DNA from: Bacteroidales bacterium
Lineage (GTDB): Bacteria; Bacteroidota; Bacteroidia; Bacteroidales; GCA-2711565
DNA: 18,089 bases
Assembly (NCBI GenBank): GCA_029938505.1
Contig: JAOZUV010000005.1
Coordinates: 1 to 18,089, forward strand
Direction of reading: 5' to 3'
Every line of letters starts with the position of its first letter. The first letter of the stretch is position 1. A model generated the notes under the pieces. It was not told where the DNA came from. It searched no databases and saw only the letters and a program-made list of their open reading frames with translations. Shown here piece after piece: positions 1 to 6,553 of this stretch. Made by a program: the position numbers and the translations under genes.

Positions 1-544
1 CACAGGTTCCATTCCATAAAACCATATTTCTACCCGAAATACTATTAATATATCCCCCTAAATTTTTATCTGGAGTAAAAATTATTTTTTCATTTTTTGG
101 TAATGAATTTACGATTTGAACAGCGTTTCCAGAAGTACATATAATATCTGACATTGTTTTTATTGCAGCCGAACAATTGATATAAGAAATGACTATATAA
201 TTAGGATATTTTTCTTTAAATTTACTAAATTCATTAGGTGGACAAGAATCAGCTAAAGAACATCCAGCTTCTAAATCTGGTAGTAAAACTTTGGTATTTG
301 AATTTAAAATTTTTGCTGTTTCAGCCATAAAATGAACACCTGCAAAAACAATAATTTTAGCTTTTGTTTTTTTAGCATTTTGAGCTAATCCTAAACTATC
401 GCCCACATAATCTGCAATATCTTGTATCTTAGGTATTTGATAGTAATGAGCAAGTATAATCGCATTCTTTTCATTTTTTAACCTTTGTATTTCACTAATT
501 ATTTTAGTATTTGAACCAAATGTAATTGTTTTCTTTGCATTCAT
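1..544 (-). CDS. nadA: Quinolinate synthase NadA, 5' part (cut by window edge)
   Basis: NadA condenses iminoaspartate with dihydroxyacetone phosphate to quinolinate in de novo NAD synthesis, using an oxygen-sensitive [4Fe-4S] cluster in the cytoplasm. The first 181 codons are present. Translating the minus strand shows HYYQ (residues 33-36), DYVGDSL (45-51), [15 protein letters not shown] (66-80), [13 protein letters not shown] (89-101), NCSAAIK (123-129) and CTSGNA (136-141), ending at MVLWNGTC. C95 (in AGCSLAD) and C181 (in WNGTC) match two of the three family cluster ligands; the third lies beyond the window. The ATG at 542-544 gives [10 protein letters not shown], a usual N-terminus length for the family. 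No nadB or nadC partner is visible. The gene is divergent from rpiB across a 528-bp AT-rich spacer, and I see no clear TAnnTTTG element for it. Identification is secure. Confidence 0.95.
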   Translation of the reverse strand, partial: MNAKKTITFGSNTKIISEIQRLKNEKNAIILAHYYQIPKIQDIADYVGDSLGLAQNAKKTKAKIIVFAGVHFMAETAKILNSNTKVLLPDLEAGCSLADSCPPNEFSKFKEKYPNYIVISYINCSAAIKTMSDIICTSGNAVQIVNSLPKNEKIIFTPDKNLGGYINSISGRNMVLWNGTC

Positions 545-674
545 TTTTTAATTCATTTTTATAAGATATATTATATATATAATACTTTAAAAACTTTATT
601 ATAATATATATATCCTGTTGATAACCGGTATAAGTTTATTTATTTTTATTTGACTTTTTTAGTTTTACAATTTA

Positions 675-692
675 ATTAACAATTTTGTTAAT
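675..692. repeat. 18-bp palindrome, operator-like
   Basis: ATTAACAATTTTGTTAAT reads as two perfect 8-bp arms around a central TT. Related cores recur at 740-749 (TAACAATTTT) and inverted at 867-876 (AAATTGTTAA). It could bind a dimeric regulator of nadA or rpiB. In such AT-rich DNA some palindromy is expected by chance, so the role is inference. Confidence 0.4.
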
Positions 693-779
693 ATATAAGC
701 CTATTTATATAATTGAAAACTACTAATATCTATATTTACTAACAATTTTAATTAATTATATTATGTTAATAATTTCGTA

Positions 780-791
780 TTAATAATTAAG
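780..791. repeat. Dodecamer TTAATAATTAAG, first copy
   Basis: The 12 bases TTAATAATTAAG occur here and again in the same orientation at 1005-1016, where they form most of a larger palindrome. The first 11 bases are themselves palindromic. This may be a second, weaker copy of the same protein-binding site 225 bp upstream. Confidence 0.3.
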
Positions 792-1001
792 TAAAAATAG
801 TTAATTACTGTTTAATAAATCCTGATAACATTCATCTAATTTATATCAAATGACTTTTCAATTAATAAATTGTTAATATGTGTTAGTTTTATTAGAATAT
901 AATAACAAAGTTAAAGAGAAATGAACATTTTTTTGTTGAAAAAATAAAGATTTATAAATGAGCTTATTATCAAAACACTAAAATTTATAATAAATAATAA
1001 T

Positions 1002-1018
1002 AGCTTAATAATTAAGCT
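1002..1018. repeat. 17-bp perfect palindrome upstream of rpiB
   Basis: AGCTTAATAATTAAGCT has two perfect 8-bp arms around one central A. It directly abuts the candidate -33 element (TTTG, 1019-1022) of the proposed rpiB promoter, the position expected for an operator or activator site. There is no U-tract typical of a terminator. A regulatory role is inferred from symmetry and position only. Confidence 0.4.
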
Positions 1019-1053
1019 TTTGATTTAAGAGGGTAAATTTTTAAGTATTTTTG
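1019..1053 (+). promoter_or_regulatory. Candidate rpiB-lutB promoter (Bacteroidota type)
   Basis: TTTG at 1019-1022 and TATTTTTG at 1046-1053 match the TTTG / TAnnTTTG elements of the Bacteroidota primary sigma factor. The spacer is 23 nt, the long end of the usual range. The -7 element ends 19 nt before the rpiB ATG, implying a very short leader. No Shine-Dalgarno sequence precedes the ATG, as is normal for the phylum. Confidence 0.45.
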
Positions 1054-1072
1054 TAATTAAAACTTATTAACA

Positions 1073-1525
1073 ATGTTTAAAAAAACGAAAATTTTACCCA
1101 TTTCATGTGATCATGGTGGATTTGAAATGAAGGAATTTCTAAAAGAAAAATTAGTTTCATTAGGATATAATATCAAAGATTTAGGTACATTTTCGGAAGA
1201 TAGTATTGATTATCCAGATTTTATTCATCCGCTTGCAAGTGCTGTAAATGAAGGTGAATTTGAATTTGGTATTATTTTATGCGGTAGTGGAAATGGAGCA
1301 CAAATGACAGCCAATAAATATCAAAATGTTAGAGCTGGACTATGTTGGAATGTTGAACAAGCCCAACTAACTCGTTTGCATAATAATGCTAACATTCTTT
1401 CTTTACCTGGAAGATTTGTTAGCTTTGATCTGGCTTTAGAAATAGCAACAACTTTTTTGATAACTGATTTTGAAGGAGGTCGTCATCAAAACAGAGTAGA
1501 TAAAATTTCAAAAATTATTAAGTAA
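1073..1525 (+). CDS. rpiB: Ribose-5-phosphate isomerase B (RpiB/LacAB family)
   Basis: RpiB interconverts ribulose 5-phosphate and ribose 5-phosphate in the non-oxidative pentose phosphate pathway, in the cytoplasm. The 150-residue length is usual for the family. DHGG (13-16) lies in the first strand-loop. C70 in CGSGNG (70-75) sits at the position of the catalytic cysteine of the E. coli enzyme. RLHNNAN (101-107) supplies the phosphate/ring-opening histidine and arginine, and LPGRF (111-115) and FEGGRHQNRV (133-142) are the C-terminal signature. The ATG start leaves a normal N-terminus. The next gene begins 6 nt after the stop, so the two are almost surely co-transcribed. Ribose 5-phosphate feeds PRPP and purine synthesis, but the link to the downstream Fe-S protein is not obvious. 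Confidence 0.95.
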   Translation: MFKKTKILPISCDHGGFEMKEFLKEKLVSLGYNIKDLGTFSEDSIDYPDFIHPLASAVNEGEFEFGIILCGSGNGAQMTANKYQNVRAGLCWNVEQAQLTRLHNNANILSLPGRFVSFDLALEIATTFLITDFEGGRHQNRVDKISKIIK

Positions 1526-1531
1526 TAAAAT

Positions 1532-2911
1532 TTGGAAACGCCTAATCAATTTAATAATGAAGCTGAAAAAATTGCTTTTGATCTTAAGCATCGGGATATA
1601 ATTAATTTTAATATTTCGAAGTATGATGAGGCTGTTATACACGGTAAAGAGCAATACATTGATTTAGAGAAGGCCAAAAAACGAGCTGCATTTTTAAAAT
1701 ATAAGATTATTAATGATCTGGATAAATATTTGATTCAGTTTGAAGATAATTTTTCGAAACATGGAGGAAAAGTTATTTGGGTTCAGGACAGTAAAGAAGC
1801 TGTTAAAGAAATTTTAACTATTGTAAAAGAAAAATCAGCAAAACATATTATTAAATCCAAATCAATGACTACCGAGGAGATTGATTTGAATTCATCTTTA
1901 AAAAATAAAAAAGTTGAAATTTTAGAATCTGATTTAGGTGAGTATATAGTACAGCAAGCAGGTGAAAAACCCTATCATATTGTAACACCAGCTATGCATA
2001 AATCAAAAGAAGATATTGCTGAATTATTCCATGAAAAATTTGATATTCCTATTGATAGTAGTCCTGAAGAATTAACTGCTTTTGTTAGAAATTTATTAAG
2101 AGAAAAATTTCAAGTAGCAGATATTGGTATCACGGGAGCTAATTTTTTAATAGCAGATCTTGGAGCTATTACATTAACCGAAAATGAAGGAAATGGGGTT
2201 CTTTCAATGTCGTTTCCAAAAACTCATATTGTTGTTGTTGGTATTGAAAAAGTTATTCCATCAATAAAAGATTTAGATTTATTTTGGCCATTGTTAGCCT
2301 CTCATGGTACGGGTCAAAAAATGACTGTTTATAACTCTATTATTACAGGACCAAAATCTAAGGAAGAAAATGATGGGCCGGAGGAAATGTACGTGGTTTT
2401 ACTTGATAATAAACGATCTACTTTATTAGCTGAAGAACGTCAGCGTAGAGCTTTATCGTGTATTCGTTGTGGTGCTTGTTTAAATGCTTGCCCTGTTTAT
2501 AAAAACATTGGTGGGCATACCTATAATACCACCTATAGTGGACCTATAGGTTCTGTTATTAATCCCCATATGCTTGGGATGTCTGATTATAAACATCTCA
2601 GTTATGCCTCTTCTTTATGTGGAAAATGTACGGAAGTTTGTCCTGTAAAAATTCCACTTCACGAATTATTATTAGTTAACAGAAATGAATCGGTTAATAA
2701 AGGCTATACTACTCGTAAGGAAAAGTTAAGTATGTATTGGTGGAAAAAAATATTATTGAGCCGAAAAAAAATGGATTTAATAGGGGGTGGAATAAAGAAT
2801 AAATTATTAAATAAATTTTTTAAAAAGCATTGGGGTAGTAGAAGAGAGCTTCCTAAAGTTGAAGAAAAATCCTTTAATAAACTGTGGAAAGAAAAACATA
2901 ATATTGAATAA
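1532..2911 (+). CDS. lutB: LutB-type LUD-domain iron-sulfur protein (L-lactate oxidation)
   Basis: The family (LutB/YkgF) is the electron-transferring subunit of the LutABC L-lactate oxidation system. At 459 residues it is full length: an N-terminal helical part, a LUD (DUF162) domain over roughly residues 70-300, then a bacterial ferredoxin-like region. The region has CIRCGACLNACP (C310, C313, C316, C320) and CGKCTEVCP (C363, C366, C370), the ligands expected for two [4Fe-4S] clusters, and a basic C-terminal tail. The start is TTG at 1532. An in-frame stop lies two codons upstream and the next in-frame Met is beyond residue 100, inside conserved sequence, so TTG is effectively forced. It follows rpiB by 6 nt and is followed by a terminator. 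The partners LutA and LutC are not in the window, so the exact substrate is inferred from the family. Confidence 0.85.
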   Translation: METPNQFNNEAEKIAFDLKHRDIINFNISKYDEAVIHGKEQYIDLEKAKKRAAFLKYKIINDLDKYLIQFEDNFSKHGGKVIWVQDSKEAVKEILTIVKEKSAKHIIKSKSMTTEEIDLNSSLKNKKVEILESDLGEYIVQQAGEKPYHIVTPAMHKSKEDIAELFHEKFDIPIDSSPEELTAFVRNLLREKFQVADIGITGANFLIADLGAITLTENEGNGVLSMSFPKTHIVVVGIEKVIPSIKDLDLFWPLLASHGTGQKMTVYNSIITGPKSKEENDGPEEMYVVLLDNKRSTLLAEERQRRALSCIRCGACLNACPVYKNIGGHTYNTTYSGPIGSVINPHMLGMSDYKHLSYASSLCGKCTEVCPVKIPLHELLLVNRNESVNKGYTTRKEKLSMYWWKKILLSRKKMDLIGGGIKNKLLNKFFKKHWGSRRELPKVEEKSFNKLWKEKHNIE

Positions 2912-2941
2912 AAAACGCTAGGTATTTACCCGGCGTTTTTT
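2910..2941. terminator. Bidirectional intrinsic terminator
   Basis: Arms AAAAAACGC (2910-2918) and GCGTTTTTT (2933-2941) pair perfectly, and inside them GGT (2921-2923) pairs with ACC (2928-2930). The U-run on each strand fits termination of the plus-strand rpiB-lutB transcript and of the minus-strand transcript of the convergent lipoprotein gene, whose stop is about 20 nt away. Confidence 0.85.
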
Positions 2942-2960
2942 ATTCAATATCAATCATATA

Positions 2961-4061
2961 TTATTTATCTAAAAGCTCAGCAATTTTGTTTCTTAATTCT
3001 TCGCCTCTTAAGTTTTTAGCAATAATAATTCCATCAGGATCTAATAAAATACTATGAGGGATTGAACTAACAGCATATAATTTTGCTGCTGCATTATTCC
3101 AATAAGCTAAATCTGATAAATGATTCCAAGTTAGCTTGTCATCTTCAATAGCTTTCAACCAGCTTTCTTTTTTCTGATCTAAAGAAATACCAATAACATC
3201 AAAGCCCTTGTCTTTATAATCGTTGTACACAGCTACAACATTAGGATTTTCGCGACGACATGGTCCACACCAAGCAGCCCAAAAATCAAGTAAAATATAT
3301 TTACCACCTACCAAGGCAGATAAAGTAACAGGCTCATCATTTATATCGTTCATTGTGAAGTCAGTAAATTTTTGACCAATAGCTACTCTTTTTAAAGCAG
3401 CAATTCTTTCTCTTAAATTTAGTACGTAAGTTGAGCTATCTATAGATGGATCAAAAGCAGCAGAAATTGTATCTAATTGCTCAAGATCGAAACTTCTATT
3501 ATTAGCATATGCGATGTATGCCGTAACTGTAGTGGTTGTATTTTCTAAAATATATTTATAAGTAAAGTCATTTTTTTGTTTGTCAATTTCTTCATATTTT
3601 ATACCAAGTGCCTCAATTCCAGCTTCATCTTTTTCCTGACTTAGTTTACGGTATTCTGCATATAATGCTTGAAGTTGGTCAGTATAAACTTTTATTTTTT
3701 TACCGAAAGCATCGTATTGAGTTTGAGCCTCTGATCCAGTAATAACAATTTTATCTGATTGTTTTGAATCACCCGTAACTTCAATATTAGAGTTTTCTAC
3801 AAATACAGGAATTCTTGATTTTTGTCCTTTTAGTTGAATAAAAATCATCTTTGGAAATTCGATAGATGCCATGTTAAAAACAGCAGTATTTTCAATGATT
3901 TTTGCAGAATCAAAATTCACCCACTTACCATCTTGGCGTTCGATTAAATAATAGCCCCCCTCATTTACACCATCTAAACTTACCTTAAGTGTAAATTGTG
4001 GTTGAGTGGTACAAGAAATAAATAATATTGTAATGATACTGAGATAAAATAATTTCTTCAT
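2961..4061 (-). CDS. TlpA/ResA-like thioredoxin-fold lipoprotein with DUF4369
   Basis: A predicted periplasm-facing thiol-disulfide oxidoreductase of 366 residues. MKKLFYLSIITILFISC is a lipoprotein signal peptide with the lipidated Cys at 17. A DUF4369-like beta-rich domain follows (about 22-115), then a charged helical stretch (about 115-225), then a C-terminal TlpA/AhpC-TSA domain (about 229-366). The active site is WCGPC with C265 and C268, preceded by LLDFWAAW, and the cis-Pro loop is SSIPHS (P335). This architecture is common and multi-copy in Bacteroidota, where members reduce cytochrome c or periplasmic disulfides; the specific substrate here cannot be told. It lies 58 nt downstream of mreD with a candidate promoter of its own, so it need not belong to the mre operon functionally. 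Confidence 0.88.
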   Translation of the reverse strand: MKKLFYLSIITILFISCTTQPQFTLKVSLDGVNEGGYYLIERQDGKWVNFDSAKIIENTAVFNMASIEFPKMIFIQLKGQKSRIPVFVENSNIEVTGDSKQSDKIVITGSEAQTQYDAFGKKIKVYTDQLQALYAEYRKLSQEKDEAGIEALGIKYEEIDKQKNDFTYKYILENTTTTVTAYIAYANNRSFDLEQLDTISAAFDPSIDSSTYVLNLRERIAALKRVAIGQKFTDFTMNDINDEPVTLSALVGGKYILLDFWAAWCGPCRRENPNVVAVYNDYKDKGFDVIGISLDQKKESWLKAIEDDKLTWNHLSDLAYWNNAAAKLYAVSSIPHSILLDPDGIIIAKNLRGEELRNKIAELLDK

Positions 4062-4101
4062 AGTGTGTTTTTTCTTATGTTAGAGTTTAGTAAATAATTT
4101 T

Positions 4102-4128
4102 CAAAGTTAATAAATGAATTTAAAACAA
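4102..4128 (-). promoter_or_regulatory. Candidate promoter for the thioredoxin-like lipoprotein
   Basis: On the minus strand TAACTTTG (4102-4109) fits the TAnnTTTG -7 consensus, with a TTG (4126-4128) 16 nt upstream, slightly closer than usual. The TTG falls in the last codons of mreD. The -7 element lies about 40 nt before the ATG, allowing transcription independent of purH-mreBCD. Confidence 0.4.
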
Positions 4129-4650
4129 GCCCCGCTTAAATTTTTTAGGTTTAAAAAATAGATATTGACTAATTATGATTATTACGATTGTAAATACAGC
4201 ACTGAATAAAGAGCGTTTTAAAGTTTCAAAAAATTCGTTAAAACGAAAGACTTCTAAATAAAATAAAACTAAATGATGAACAATCACCAAAATGCTTGCA
4301 TATATAAAAAACCATCGAAATCCTAAATCTCTAATGCCTATTTTTATTCCGGGATCCTGCTCGGATTTTGGTGAGAGGGCTCTGATTAATCCAGGTCTTA
4401 AATAGGCTATTAAAACACAAGCAATCATATTTAATCCTATGGTGTTTGAAAAATAATCGATACTAAATCCCATGATAAAGGATGCAATCAATAATAGCAT
4501 GCGAGGTGTTTCGAGCGGAAGCAATAAGATAAACAATACGTAAACATATGGATTTAAATAACCCAGTAATTCTATATTATTAAATACGTATATCTGCAAT
4601 AAAAAAAGCAGCATAAAGCGGAATATATTTTTATAAATAATATTATTCAT
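4120..4650 (-). CDS. mreD: Rod shape-determining protein MreD
   Basis: MreD is the polytopic inner-membrane component of the elongasome, linking MreB/MreC to cell-wall synthesis. The 176 residues are almost entirely hydrophobic, with about five to six membrane segments: around 10-28, 31-48, 50-66, 70-88, 110-131 and 145-165. FNNIELLGYLNPYVYVLFILLLP (24-46) and the following helices resemble Bacteroidota MreD. Identity rests on this and on position directly after mreC, since MreD is weakly conserved. Its ATG overlaps the end of mreC by 8 nt, and a strong Shine-Dalgarno sequence lies inside the mreC end, unusual for this phylum. The next gene on this strand is a thioredoxin-like lipoprotein rather than PBP2 (mrdA). 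Confidence 0.85.
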   Translation of the reverse strand: MNNIIYKNIFRFMLLFLLQIYVFNNIELLGYLNPYVYVLFILLLPLETPRMLLLIASFIMGFSIDYFSNTIGLNMIACVLIAYLRPGLIRALSPKSEQDPGIKIGIRDLGFRWFFIYASILVIVHHLVLFYLEVFRFNEFFETLKRSLFSAVFTIVIIIISQYLFFKPKKFKRGLF

Positions 4651-5458
4651 CTTTAACCTCCTTTTGTAGATTTAATAATTCATTTCGTTTTAAATTTTTA
4701 ATGATATACACATAATATAATGCGTTAAAATCGCAAGCAAAACAAATAGATGCGCTATTCAAACTTTTTCCATCCTCAGCATGGTATTCAGTTACAGTAC
4801 CTATTAAAATTCCTTCTGGGAAAATCAATGAATTTCCACTACTTATAATCGTATCATTTAAGTTTAACTCTAAGTGAGTAGGAATATCTTCTAAAATCCC
4901 GTGTTTATAGTCAATTTCATTCCAGGTAATATTTGCTAGTTGATTGTTCTTTTTAATTCGAGCACTAATTTTACTGTCCTTATGCAGGGCAGACATGACC
5001 GAACAAAAACTTTCACTAACACCAATCACTATTCCAACCAAACCCTTATCAGTTATAACCCCCATATCTATTTCAATACCATGTTTTTTGCCTCGGTTTA
5101 GCATGATATAGTTATTTCGTTTATGTGTGGAATTTGAAATTACCTTCGCTCCAATAAATCGATATATTGAATCTCGATATTGAAAAACGGTATCACTAAC
5201 AATAAATGAACTTTGTTGATTGTTCAGTAAAAATGTATTTTCTTCTAATAGGCAATTATTTGACTTTCTTAATTGAAAATAATCGACAATATCTGAACTA
5301 ATACTATTGACGAAACCTGTAAATTGATTAGTAGAATTAATAATTACAGTCCCCTGATAATTTTGGCTGTTAATCATCAACATAAATGCGATACATTCAA
5401 GGAAAATAAACAGAAAGAAAAAACTATTTTTCCAAAGGAATGCAATTAAATACCGCAT
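4643..5458 (-). CDS. mreC: Rod shape-determining protein MreC
   Basis: MreC is a bitopic inner-membrane protein whose periplasmic part bridges the MreB filament to PBP2/RodA. The 271 residues show a short cytoplasmic tail, one membrane anchor (about 8-29), a helical dimerisation segment (about 45-85), and the beta-rich MreC core. The core contains the family-typical IGAKVISNSTHKRNNYIMLN, then NRGKKHGIEIDMGVIT and GLVGIVIGVSESFCSVM. The ATG at 5456-5458 lies 39 nt after the mreB stop. The last codons include AAG GAG, which form the Shine-Dalgarno sequence of mreD. Length and layout are normal for Bacteroidota. Confidence 0.92.
   Translation of the reverse strand: MRYLIAFLWKNSFFFLFIFLECIAFMLMINSQNYQGTVIINSTNQFTGFVNSISSDIVDYFQLRKSNNCLLEENTFLLNNQQSSFIVSDTVFQYRDSIYRFIGAKVISNSTHKRNNYIMLNRGKKHGIEIDMGVITDKGLVGIVIGVSESFCSVMSALHKDSKISARIKKNNQLANITWNEIDYKHGILEDIPTHLELNLNDTIISSGNSLIFPEGILIGTVTEYHAEDGKSLNSASICFACDFNALYYVYIIKNLKRNELLNLQKEVKDE
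4656..4663 (-). promoter_or_regulatory. Strong Shine-Dalgarno sequence for mreD (unusual)
   Basis: AAGGAGGT on the minus strand lies inside the mreC end, with AGGAGG 6 nt before the mreD ATG, which is ideal spacing. None of the other starts I examined here has such a motif. In the last 18 mreC codons the only AAG and the only GAG fall exactly at this motif, while the other Lys and Glu codons are AAA and GAA. This suggests selection for ribosome binding. Confidence 0.7.
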
Positions 5459-5497
5459 TGAGTTTTATTTTGTGTGCAATAAGATTATGTATTCCTG

Positions 5498-6520
5498 TTA
5501 TTTAATCAGGAATGTAAATTTATCAAAGTTTTTTAGTGCAATACCTGTTCCACGTGCAACAGCACGCAATGGATCTTCAGCAACGTGAATAGGCAATCTT
5601 GTTTTTTGATGTAATCTTTTGTCTAGTCCACGAAGCATAGAACCCCCACCAGCCAAATAAATACCGGTGCGGAAAATATCTGCAGAAAGTTCTGGAGGTG
5701 TCATTTCCAGAGCATTTAAAACGGCGGCCTCAATCTTCGAAATTGACTTATCTAAACAACGAGCAATTTCAATATAATTTACTTTAATTTCTTTTGGAAT
5801 ACCTGTTAGCATATCTCTTCCATGAACAGGATAGTCATCAGGTGGATTATCGATTTCTGTCATTGCGGCACCCACTTCAATTTTAATTCGCTCAGATGTT
5901 CTTTCGCCAATATTAATATTGTGCTGCTTGCGCATATATTCTTCAATGTCAGCATTGAAATCGTCTCCCGCAATACGAATTGATTTATTGTTTACAATTC
6001 CTCCAAGTGCAATAACTGCAATCTCGCTGGTACCACCTCCAATATCGATTACCATATTTCCAGTAGGTTCTAAAACATCGATACCAATACCAATGGCTGC
6101 TGCCATAGGCTCATGAATTAGCTTAACTTCTTTTGCTCCGGCTTGTTCGGCCGAATCTTTTACTGCGCGTTCTTCAACTTCTGTAATGCCCGAAGGTATA
6201 CAAATAACCATTTTCAATGCAGGTGGAAAAAGTGATTTTCCAGTTCCGATCATTTTAATAAATTCACGAATCATAAATTCAGCTGATTGAAAATCGGCAA
6301 TAACACCATCTCTGAGTGGGCGAATGGTTTTTATATTTTCGTGGGTTTTACCATGCATCATCATAGCTTTTTTCCCAACTGCAATAACTCTTCCAGTAGC
6401 TCTTTCTATGGCTACAATTGATGGTTCATCAACAACAACTTTATCATCAAATATAATGATGGTATTCGCAGTACCAAGGTCAATGGCAATTTCTTTGGTT
6501 AAGAAGGAGAACAAGCCCAT
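5498..6520 (-). CDS. mreB: Rod shape-determining actin homologue MreB
   Basis: MreB is the ATP-binding bacterial actin that polymerises under the inner membrane and directs lateral wall synthesis. At 340 residues it is full length. IAIDLGTANT (11-20) is the phosphate-1 loop with the family DLGTANT signature. HEPMAAAIG (136-144) holds the likely catalytic glutamate region, VIDIGGGTSEIAVI (157-170) is phosphate-2, and AGGGSMLRGLD (290-300) is the adenosine-binding motif. The N-terminal MGLFSFL is a short hydrophobic membrane-binding tip. The gene follows purH by 33 nt and precedes mreC by 39 nt, so purH-mreB-mreC-mreD form one operon. Confidence 0.98.
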   Translation of the reverse strand: MGLFSFLTKEIAIDLGTANTIIIFDDKVVVDEPSIVAIERATGRVIAVGKKAMMMHGKTHENIKTIRPLRDGVIADFQSAEFMIREFIKMIGTGKSLFPPALKMVICIPSGITEVEERAVKDSAEQAGAKEVKLIHEPMAAAIGIGIDVLEPTGNMVIDIGGGTSEIAVIALGGIVNNKSIRIAGDDFNADIEEYMRKQHNINIGERTSERIKIEVGAAMTEIDNPPDDYPVHGRDMLTGIPKEIKVNYIEIARCLDKSISKIEAAVLNALEMTPPELSADIFRTGIYLAGGGSMLRGLDKRLHQKTRLPIHVAEDPLRAVARGTGIALKNFDKFTFLIK

Positions 6521-6553
6521 GTTTCGTTTTTTTAGTATGGTGAAATATTTTAT

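Larger units (their letters stand above)
545..1072. other. AT-rich divergent intergenic region nadA / rpiB
   Basis: This is the longest gene-free stretch in the window. It is strikingly A/T-rich, with very few G or C bases, and has no convincing ORF, tRNA or terminator. It holds several palindromes: TATTATATATATAATA (569-584), ATTAACAATTTTGTTAAT (675-692) and AGCTTAATAATTAAGCT (1002-1018). It also holds a repeated dodecamer TTAATAATTAAG (780-791 and 1005-1016) and repeated TAACAATTTT-like cores (677-686, 740-749, and inverted at 867-876). A plausible rpiB promoter lies at the right end. Possible roles are divergent promoters with operators, an AT-rich spacer, or less likely an origin-like region; the sequence alone does not decide. 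Confidence 0.6.

Noticed and set aside
941..1000. TTTTTTGTTGAAAAAA hairpin near 928-948 as a terminator or small RNA
   Set aside because: The stem is only A-T pairs in a very AT-rich region and no gene ends nearby; expected by chance.
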